This document shows, piece by piece, positions 51,801-62,500 of a stretch of DNA of 64,000 nt (its first letter is position 1; each line of letters starts with the position of its first letter). The DNA lies in contig OX104127.1 in assembly GCA_944470555.2 (NCBI GenBank), positions 115,224,741 through 115,288,740 on the forward strand, given 5' to 3'. The notes below the pieces were generated by a model. That model was not told the DNA's origin. It saw only the letters and a program-made list of their open reading frames with translations, and searched no databases. A program made the translations under genes and the position numbers. This DNA is from Heterobilharzia americana (taxonomy: Eukaryota; Platyhelminthes; Trematoda; Strigeidida; Schistosomatidae).

Positions 51801-53493
51801 TATTATACACTTCATGCCTAATATATACTGAGAGGAAGCAACTGAAGTAGAAAAGACTGATAATTCTTTATTATAACTTTTTTAGTTCACAAGTCTGGTT
51901 ATTGCAATGGTCTTAATCGAAGGTGGTGGTGCAGCAGCAATGGGAGGTACAATCGATAGAGTAAGTATACGTTTACTTAGATAATCAACCTCCTAACTAT
52001 TAACCTCCCAGTATAAAAAGTTAAATATTCTACACTCCGGTAAAATTATGTTTCACTACAATCCATCAAATATCTTGTAAATGCCTGGTCTCTGATGTGT
52101 CGTTGATTATGATGCCTACCGTACATTATCAATGAGAATATGCTACAGCACTAGTAACCATAGTTCTATGGATTTGTCTTTCTTTACAGTTTAGCTTAAC
52201 AACTCACTGTATGAAGTTTAACACAAATTCATTGACCTTCTTCTACTTTCACGACATAAAAAACTAGACAGATTTTAAGCTTGAAAGGTGTCATATATAT
52301 GAAAGAAGAACGATATCAAAGTAAAAGTGTTATGAATAAGCTTGAAAGTGTAATATACTTTCACTAACAAAGTAGATTTATAGTTCGTTGTAACCATAGA
52401 TATTCTTTGGTACTGTCTGAGCTTGAATATTGCATTATAAATGTCTACCTAGCAAACCTATTCACCTCCTCAAGATCGAATTCATTGGACAGTGCATGTT
52501 ATCTAGATGTATATTCTGTCGACTTAAAGATCAGTTAGAAAGCGATTCACCTATAGTGTCCATACATGCTTATATTTATCTATGTTGAAGAAAATATAAG
52601 ATGAAAAAGATTATCATCCAAACTGCTCGTTTTTGAAATTGATAAAATAGTCCTAACCTCATTGTCAATAAAACGCTCCATTCACTATTTAGCTTCATTT
52701 TTTAAATCCACTCACTTCTTGATGAAATCTCTTCTTTAATTTCTTGGGATATAAAATGTATGAAACTGACATCTCTGTTATTCATTTATGGTTTAATATA
52801 CCCATAGATACCAAAGATATTCAGTCAATGGAATCGCTCAGAATTTCAAATTCCATAGGATAAACTTATTTTATCATCTGTTAGCATTACAACTACCTTA
52901 CTTGTATCACATTATCAATAACACATAACTGTTTCAGTTTTCGTTGCAGGAAAATAATACTTTAACATTTTCTCATGTATAAACTATTTCTTTTAATTAA
53001 GCATAGACGACATAATAAACCAATACAAGGGGATGATATGTACTTTCAAAATATAATTTAACTCGACACTAAAAAGTTGTAAGGTAAATGCTTAAAATGG
53101 TTGATGCGTTCTAAGAGATGTGACCATCAGTAATGTTAATAATTTAAGCGCTTGTTTTTATTTTTAAGTACTATGAAAAATATGTTGTGATACATTCATA
53201 AAATCATTTAATGTGAATTTTTTGTTTGAACCGTCTGAAGTTGTTAGGATCAGGAAATCACCCCTGGAGATTATCAGTCTCAGTTGATTAAAATAGGAAT
53301 ATCAAATGGTTTTATACCCCTCATTTCTCCTTCCAACACCGCCAGACAGATACAAAAACAAGAAATGGCATCTGCGGATAATAATAACTGTGCAATAACC
53401 GCTGAAGTTTATAGTAATGAAAGCCTTTCCATTAGCGTATTTCAGTAGTCACAATGCATCATAAACATTTGCTTCAAAAACTCATTATATGCA

Positions 53494-53532
<39 letters not shown>

Positions 53533-56500
53533 GCATATATATATATATATATATATCAAGAACAGTGACTTGAAAATACCTCGTTGATTATTCTACAGGA
53601 GCTTTATTCATCTTACTGTGGAGTTCCTAAGATAAATATTTAAGAGGGATGGTACCCTTAGAACTATATTTCATTGTTTTCCACCTTTTTGATGCCGAAA
53701 CATGGAGCATGTTGAAATGACTCAGCATTACACACACAAGGTAACACATCACTCAATATCCCAGAATAAAGCCTGTGTTGTGCCATAAATAATAGTATGC
53801 GTCGAATAGTCAGTAATGTTAAAGTTATAATATCTACAGAAGGTGTTGTTCGTATCCTGTGAATCAGCTTCATTTACAGAGGGAAACTCAAACTTTCAGA
53901 GTGACAACCAAGGATAGTTTGGTAATCTTATGACTGCCATAAGTTCGGAAAAACAACCATTTATTGTATTCTGATACAAGACTTAAACTAAGTTGCACTC
54001 TTGAATAAACTTGAAATAGTGCAAATTCCTTCACAAAAGGTTACTCGATGATTGACTCTGACTCCAAGGAACCATCAGTTTATTCAGGTTTACAAAAATA
54101 TCAGTTTTTACATAATGCTAGCTAGAAACATGGTTTGGTCATTTGAAAGCCTGCTGTTTTTTCTGAAATTAAAAACTTTTCAACTCATAACTACTTTTAT
54201 TACTTTTTTTTCCAGTGGACAAGCGATTACGAGAACACAATTACAGAAAAGTTTACAAACAATTATGTTGGTACACTTGGTGCTTTCAGTATTTCTGAGT
54301 TCGAACCCTATTCACTAGGACTTGATAAGTTAATGATTGAGGTGAGTGATAGCATAACGTGAAACCTATACGTAATAGAAATAAAAATTGGTTATTTCTC
54401 ATGTCATGATCAAAAAATGTCTGTGGTTTTTTAATTCTGTCGTTATCTGTATTTGAATATAAGAGTTATCTTCTTTATTAGCCATTATAGAAACCACGAA
54501 CTAAATTTGATAGAGTTAAATCAGCTGAGGAGTCATGCGGAAGTGGAATTAGCTAAATCAATCAACATCTGTAATCAAGTATGAATTTAGATAAGGGCAG
54601 TCACAGTATCCAGTTGAATAAAATGAAGTACTTGGAATCAAGAGTTAGCAATGATGAAATGGGATAGAAATGATTTTAAGTACTTACTGATTTTGAGCAG
54701 GATTTTTATTTATCTCGTCCTACCTGTTTACCGAAAAGGCTACGAAAATATTTGCCTGTCTATAACTGATACGTTGAATAAAAGCTTTACTGTTCACCGA
54801 TAACTTGTGGTATTGATAAGTTGTACAGAAGTATACACGTAAAAAAAATATCTAGAATGAGAGATTGGTGAAACATAATCGTCTTTAGCTTATATCTGCT
54901 TCTAACAGAATAAAATTAAGTCTCTCTTAATACTAAATAACAAAGACAAATGCTTTTTCGTATGATATAGTTATATGAGCTAATAAGAGTAGGCTGAAAA
55001 AGGTTCTATATTTTAAAATCCCTATTGCTTTGATTATGTAGGCCAGTGAATAAGCTCCGATATTAGATTGCTTATTTGATATTTCAAACCTTTAATATGA
55101 ACAATAAATTCTGTTCGAAAAGTCATTTAGTAAATAATTCTGTTTCACTGTTCCAAATATCAAATAAACAAACTAATATGGAATTTTTAAAAAAGACTGA
55201 TTGAGCGAAAAAAACTATTCCTCTTCAACTAAGTCTTCCTTTCGGGCTCTACATTAACACACAGTTTTACAATTCAATCAAAATACCAATCGAGTGGTGG
55301 ACGGTTGGTGAACAATAATTACACATTTTAAGTAAGTCATGAAGATGATATTCTTGAAATTAAGATGTAAATAATTAATAGAGTAGTAGAAATAGGAAAT
55401 CTGAAGCAGGTTATTCTTAAGTAAATGGAGTGATTTTTGATGAGTGTTCAGTCATAAGCAATAAACAATTACGTAGTAATGAGAAAACAAATGAATATTG
55501 ACAGAAACAACAGGAGACAGGTGTGTACAAAGTAATACTGGGAGTTACATCATGTAGACGGCCGCAATAATGAAAGTCGTCGAGCGTTGGTGGTACAGTA
55601 AAGCGAGTCTATCATCGAATTTCTGAGCATCATCCATCATAACTGAGCAAGGAACAAATTAGAACAATAAAGATCTCCATACTTGCACATCTAGTTGACA
55701 AGGGACATCAAATGGATATTAGTAAAGCTTTCAAAATCATTCATCAGATTCCAATTAATTTACCACATGGATTACACACTCCCTTACTCCACATAACAGA
55801 GGCAATTGCGATCCACCTTTGCAAGCCTAACCTTCGTATTAAAAAGAAGTTTCTTCAACTACTTTCATTGCCATGGCCATCCATATGATGTAACTCCCAG
55901 TATTACTTTGTACACACCTGTCTCCTGTTGTTTCTGTCAATATTCATTTGTTTTCTCATTACTACGTAATTATTTATTGCTTATGACTGAACACTCATCA
56001 AAAATCACTCCATTTACTTAAGAATAACCTGCTTCAGATTTCCTATTTCTACTACTCTATTAATTATTTACATCTTAATTTCAAGAATATCATCTTCATG
56101 ACTTACTTAAAATGTGTAATTATTGTTCACCAACCGTCCACCACTCGATTGGTATTTTGATTGAATTGTAAAACTGTGTGTTAATGTAGAGCCCGAAAGG
56201 AAGACTTAGTTGAAGAGGAATAGTTTTTTCGCTCAATCAGTCTTTTTATTAATATGCGACTGTAAACTACCAAAGTGCATAAGTTCCACTCTTACATCAG
56301 TAAATATGGTGTGGTCACTAAATAATTTTGACCTTGTTTTGTCATAGTTACTGTTTTCTGATCTCTTCAGTTGGACCCAATCCAACAGGAAGTAGGTTAT
56401 ATATTGATGAAGTTGGATGAAAACACTAGTGACTGTAGTACAGAATGCTGGCTGCATATATCTAGGCTTTGAAGAAGTGTCAGATGCAACTTAAGGACAA

Positions 56501-59500
56501 GTTTCAGAAAATACTTAATCAGAGTCGCAAAAATACTGTCAGTTGATTCTAAGCAAACAAAGCAATTATGGTCATTTTCTGAATAACTGATTTATATATA
56601 AAATGTCTTAGTTATTGGAGAATTAAAAATTAAGTCTATGATGAATAAAATTCAAGATACGCTTCTGATAATTTTTGCATTTTTTTCTTTTAAATTAGCT
56701 TGAATGCTGTGGATTGCAAGGTGGTAAAGACTTTGAGAATTCCAATTCACGGTGGTATAAAGAAGGTCGGAAATATCCTGGAACCACTGGTGGCGACGAA
56801 GTCAAAATTCCACCAGCATGCTGTATGTATACTTCAAAGGAATTCATGAAGAAGAGTAAGACATTTTTTATATATACAGCCTATCTCAATTCAGAATACT
56901 TCCTTTCATTGAGTAAACTGGGTCAATAATTACAGCCAACGTGTTGAATTCCTGAAATATTAGCTAACTATAAATCGATAATACGAACTTACATGACCCT
57001 AGGAAGTTGTATTTAAAGACACTACAAGCATAAACTTCTCCAGATTAATATACCTTACTGAGTGCTTTGACGATAAACGTCTATAAATTAGAAACTTAGT
57101 AAAAATAGAATGTGGTGTTTCATCTTTCATGCGAAATCAAAAGAGTAGTTTGAAAAATCAAACTAGTGATCTTTGTAACCCCGACAAGCATATTAACTTC
57201 GAGGTGCGTTTCAATCAGGCGCATTTCGTTGCAAACACAAAGTATAATATCCATCACAATAAAGCATCAATGAAAGAAGTAGTGGATTTCGAATAATCTG
57301 AAGTAAACTCTGAAAATGTTGCTTTTTGATCGGCGAATGAAATTATAGTGTTGTTAGATGCAGTAATTGGAAAAATCAGCCTAAATTAAACAGCTTGATA
57401 CTCAAATGTCACATAACTATACGTTTTCATTCCATGATCATATCAGTGATTTGATTATGAGCAATAATTCATGTTCGAAACGTCATCAAGTAAATAATAC
57501 TAGATCACTGTGTGTTATAAATCAAATAAACAAATCTAATATGGAATGAAATTCTACCACAGTGCCCAAGTTTTACACCTATATAAACTAAACGTTTTCC
57601 CTAAGTATACTATGTCTGTCGATTGTTTCTAGTGCAGTGAAGTTAGCATAAAATTTTTATTCAAGTTAATTATAATGCTTCGAATACAGTGGATTATTAA
57701 AAGAATCGAACATACTGAATGCTTACATGACCTACAATTCGTTACCATTATATCTATCATTTATTCTGACGTGATTATTAAATAACTACAATTGTGCTAC
57801 CAAACAGGCAGAGATAATAACACAATTGTTTCTCAGCTTGAAGCCTATAATTACCCTTACTAGTCTCACACTGGTGAGGAATATATCACAGCCATTTGGC
57901 AAATTAAAGTTAGCATAAACAGTTCTCATGGAAAGTGCTTCTTAATGAACTCTGTTACTTTGTCAGACATCTAGTTATAACTGAACATGTGAGAGTTGAT
58001 GAAATATGACACAGAATGCATTGTTGTGAGACTCATCAGATGGATAAAAGAGATCCGACTACTGTGAAGTAGCTTCATTTGTTTAAAGTTAAGCTGTTCT
58101 TGGAGTAATTTATGAATGAATTTAAAACACTACGCTAGCAACGACTAAAAAAGCCAATCAGATTCCTTTATTTTGACTACAAAGCAGATTTTCATAAAAT
58201 ACAGAAGTTTGATTGGTTATTTCAGTTTTTATTAGGAAGGCCTTCAGATTCACTTGTAGTTTATACAGTCTATAAAAACGAGTATAATCATTCACTTGAT
58301 TAATAACCTGGATAAAAAAAAATATGTAAATAAAACATAATCGAATGATCCTATATTAGTACTCTCTAGTTCACTTACATATTTTTTTATCTATACCAGT
58401 GGTCTGAGGTGTATACTGGGGACAGAACTAAAGTTTTCTCGTTACAAAGATGTTCTAGCTAACATACTGAATAATCTTTCTGCAAGCAGGAGTTAGATGT
58501 GTTTCCCTATACGCGAGAAAAGCCGTGTTAAAATATCGATCAAATAATATCGAGGTGAGGTGCTAACAGAAGGATACCTATCTACCAGTTCCACGTAACC
58601 TGAAGAGCTTAGTAGTAAATTCGGTACTGTTTTATGCAGTTTCCTAATCTCCCAGCAAACAACAACCTCCATCAACCTCAATAAAACCTAAAGGCAGAGC
58701 CTTCAAGAAAATCAACCGCTGACATTCGATACTGGATGCTGTAAATCAGAGTGTTGTTCCACTTAGCCCAGCAATATGATATGATTCGATCAGCAGACAA
58801 CAAGCAATACTTATCAGCGATACAGACAACCACCCTTTACTCATACAATATCCTTTGAAATACTTAAGATTTTGATGTTATATCGAGGTTTAAACAGGTG
58901 ATAGTCGAGAGTGGTCCCCTTATTAAATAGAATAAACAACAGTAGGGTAGGTCTATGGACTAGTACAGTTACGTTTAATTTTTATCAAAGTAAAGAAACA
59001 TGCTCAGAATTAAAAACAGCTCAGTTGTGGTGCCTTAATTCTGGTATTTTGTTTCTTTGGAATAACCACTAAAATGAACCTACAACAAGGCCATCTCAGG
59101 TAGTCAAAATGATAATCATTATGATGTTCACCCTCTCTAATTTAAGTAGATTTGGATTAGGATAAGAAGTCCTGGCTGAGCACCCAGTGTAAATACGATC
59201 AAGAGATAGTAACATGTCATGAATTCACATGGCCGTCAGGCAAAATCCTTGGTGATCGAAGTGAAATAAAAGTCCGGTCATCCGTTTCGTCTCGCAGCTC
59301 ATTTGGTAGAGCAATAGGCTGGAAACCAAGTAGTCGCTGGCTCGAATCCCTTCGCATTCCAATTCTTGTTTCACCTCCAGTTATCACCAATCATCTGCGA
59401 GTATCATTACTAGTCTGCCAAACCATGGCGATCTCGCTCAGATAGTCAAAATAATAAACAACAAAGATTATTTGCAAACAAACATTCATCTAGTGATATT

Positions 59501-62500
59501 ACTCTTGATATATCCAAGACACAAGCTAAGGACTTTACTCACATTTATCGGTGAATTGATGGGAATCAGTTTTGTGCTGTATGGTTGTCACAGTCGACTA
59601 AACTCTACAATTTACTCACTACAAATTTCATCTATAATATTTATACAAAACTACGAAGTCAACTATTTAGATAGAACTTGCATTTGAAATCATTTCAAAT
59701 AAGAAACAACTGTTTTTGGAACAAAATTTTGCAGTACAATTGAGCTTATTTTAGCCATTAAATAGTTAAAGTTTGAAAATTATGATAAAACTACTTCCTT
59801 TAGTTTAAATCTTCTTGTTTAAGACTACTATTGTCCTTTTTGTTTAAATGATTCATTTACAGATGACTATTCATCGTTTGACCAATATCTTAAAGATCAA
59901 CAGTGTGTAAAGACACGTAGCCAGTCAAACAGTAATCGTGGTTGTATAGCTGCAGCAAAAGAACGAATACATGAGAAAGGTTTACCATACATTGCGATTC
60001 CTATTGCAATCGTTGTTTTACAGGTATGAAAAGAATTGTTACTATTTTTAGTATTACTGATAGTAATCAGAAAATTTTAAATTTGTTGCCCGTTGTATAT
60101 GTTCATGAATTTTATTCAGTATACACTGATATCAGTCTTATTGTCGAATAAATAGAAATCCAGAGGAATCTTCATCTTATCAAATGATCGATATCATAAA
60201 TCACAACCAACTACTGGCTTTTAAAACTATGTCCGTAAATCACTACCTCCACAAAAACGCAGAGCTTTTTGAAGTAATAGCCTGGCATTCTTCAGAATAT
60301 ACTTCTAAGAAACGACGATTACTTAAGAATCTTTCATGCCAACTAGTGAATTGTTGATATCAACGTAATTCACACATCAACAATCCATATATGGCAGAGC
60401 CTTCAGATTTGTGAACTTGAACAGACTAGTTTCGGGCAATCAAAGTGTTTAACACACTTGAGTGCTGCGGCATAGTGAAAACTTACTGATCGATATACCG
60501 TTATTTAAATAAATAATTTTCATATATCTTACAAACTATAAAGTTGTGATCGCTTTGTTCACACGAATAGTTTCTTCAACTGTATAAAAGTAGCACCAGT
60601 ATGCCATCTTCTGAAACTACCGTGTGAGTCAAAAGTGTTAGACAACATTCTTAAATAGAATTCAGTCCTCCGAGCAAAAACCTCCTTCAGCATAAAAATT
60701 AAAAATTCAAAGCAACAAATAAATAATTACACTGGATATTCATATAGGCAACACAAATTATAATACACTCATCCAACAAGATTCATTAGAAAAACCTCAA
60801 GAATTCGATTTACACATACCTGATAAAATCATTACCTCAAATGCGCCTAGGTAATCAGTTCACCAGATACTAGCCGGTTCTAGGCATGAATAAAGAGGGA
60901 AGGTTGCACATAGGGCTAGCAACCCTACCCCCTAAAACCAATCCGATCGCTGAAGAAACTTCAAAGCACAAAGAAATTATAAGCAATAAAAACGAAATTA
61001 TTCCTTGCTGGAATCGGGGAGGCGGAATGAAGCCTGTTGGTGAAAGTCTTCGGGAAGCCAGTCGGCTGATGTGTCTTCCCACTCTTGATAAAAACGAAAA
61101 TAAACATAGGGACATGAATGTCCGCACCATGTATGAACCTATCAAGGCTGCCCAGATTGCAAAAGAGATGAGCAGGTATGGCATGGAAATGCTTGGAATC
61201 TGCGAAAGCAGATGGAATAGAAGTGGACTCTTCAAACTCCTAACTGGAGAGTCAATAATCTACTCCGATACTGCAACCCAGACGACAACCACCAGCACAC
61301 GAAGGAAGTGGCTGTCATGATGTCTCCAAGAACATCGAAGGCTCTCATGCAGTGGGGACCAGTTTCCTCCAGGATCATGACGGCGAGATTCAACTCAAAA
61401 GGAAGGAAGGTCACAATCATACAATTCCAATGATATGCACCTACAAATAATGCAGATCAAGAGAAGAAGGAGGAATTCTACAGACAACTACAATCAGTAA
61501 TGGACAAGACCTCACCCCAGTTGGCGACATCAAAATTAATTCTAATAGGTGGGGTGACATGAATGCCAAACTGGAAGTGGACAACACAGGAAGAGAATCA
61601 ATCATGAGTCGAGAAACACTCGATGAAATCAACGAGCATGGAGAACCGTTTGCAGGCTTTTGCGCATTCAACGATTTGGTGATTGGAGGCGATGCAGTGT
61701 GCACAAACACAAGGATATTCACAAGGTGGTGATATGGATTTGGTTTCACCAGACACCAGGACACACTAAAACTCAGACCAGATTCATCTCAATGTGAAGA
61801 AGGAGACTCAGCCTACTGGACACTAGATGAAGAAGGGGAGCAGATGTAGGTTCACAGGTTTCTCAGTTCGATTTCTCGTGGTATCACTCAACAAATATAC
61901 ATAATAAGGCGGAGATGGATGAGACTGGACATACACTGAGAAAGCCCATTGGGGACATCACGCACCAGGTCGTCGAGAGAAATACAAAGGATAAACGAGG
62001 GTTGGACGTCTGAGTCGAGGGTGACAAGGAGGAGATCATGTAAGGAAGAAATGGAAGCTTCTGGGCAGTCATGGAGCAAGGTTCAAAAACCTGCAAGGAA
62101 GAGATTGAGGTGGTGACGTGCTACTGAAGCCCTAGGAACCCACTGGAGAATAAAAGTAATGATAATATGAATATGGAAAACATACAGAACGGAATACCAA
62201 TTGAGAAGTATGAACATATATATAATATACATTATATATCCATACATAGGCATATGAGGGAATTATTACTATTTTACCCCTGGGTACCTAGTTGAACGTA
62301 GGGCTAGCCCTATGCCCAACATTCCCTCTTTATTCAGGCCTAGAACCGGCTAGTATCTGGTGAAGTAGTTAACCAGGAGACGTGCGTTTCCTGTGAGTGA
62401 TAGATCATGCAAATAGATAGATTTATCGGAGTTATGCATGCTTATCTATTGTATCAATAGCGTTTGTTTTCATATTTGTTGACCCAGTAAACTGGTATTT

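Larger units (their letters stand above)
55085..56300 (+). repeat. dispersed repeat D, copy A (interrupted by an insertion)
   Basis: 55095-55184 (GTTCGAAAAGTCATTTAGTA, then ATCAAATAAACAAACTAATA) matches 57470-57545. The continuation of the same repeat (CTACCACAGTGCCCAAG in copy B) reappears only after the inverted repeat, at about 56265-56290 (CTACCAAAGTGCATAAG). TAATATG occurs on both sides of the insertion, consistent with a short target-site duplication. Confidence 0.5.
56856..59862. other. tetraspanin intron 5
   Basis: Contains repeat D copy B and SINE-a; otherwise no supported features. Confidence 0.45.

Noticed and set aside
53494..53556. Structured or regulatory palindrome
   Set aside because: AT dinucleotide repeats are self-complementary by nature; it is a simple microsatellite.
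54052..54318. 88-codon plus-strand frame overlapping tetraspanin exon 4
   Set aside because: It is in the wrong phase relative to exon 4; the spliced frame from 54216 gives the tetraspanin loop.
55190..56247. Classical DNA transposon with long terminal inverted repeats
   Set aside because: The spacer encodes a Penelope-type tail and not a transposase, and the stop codon falls at the start of one arm, which fits an inverted 3' UTR better.
59290..59370. True tRNA gene in intron 5
   Set aside because: A and B boxes are good, but the acceptor stem does not close and the sequence continues into a SINE body shared with 6.8 kb.
60870..61235. 121-codon minus-strand frame
   Set aside because: Antisense of the endonuclease start of RTE copy 4.
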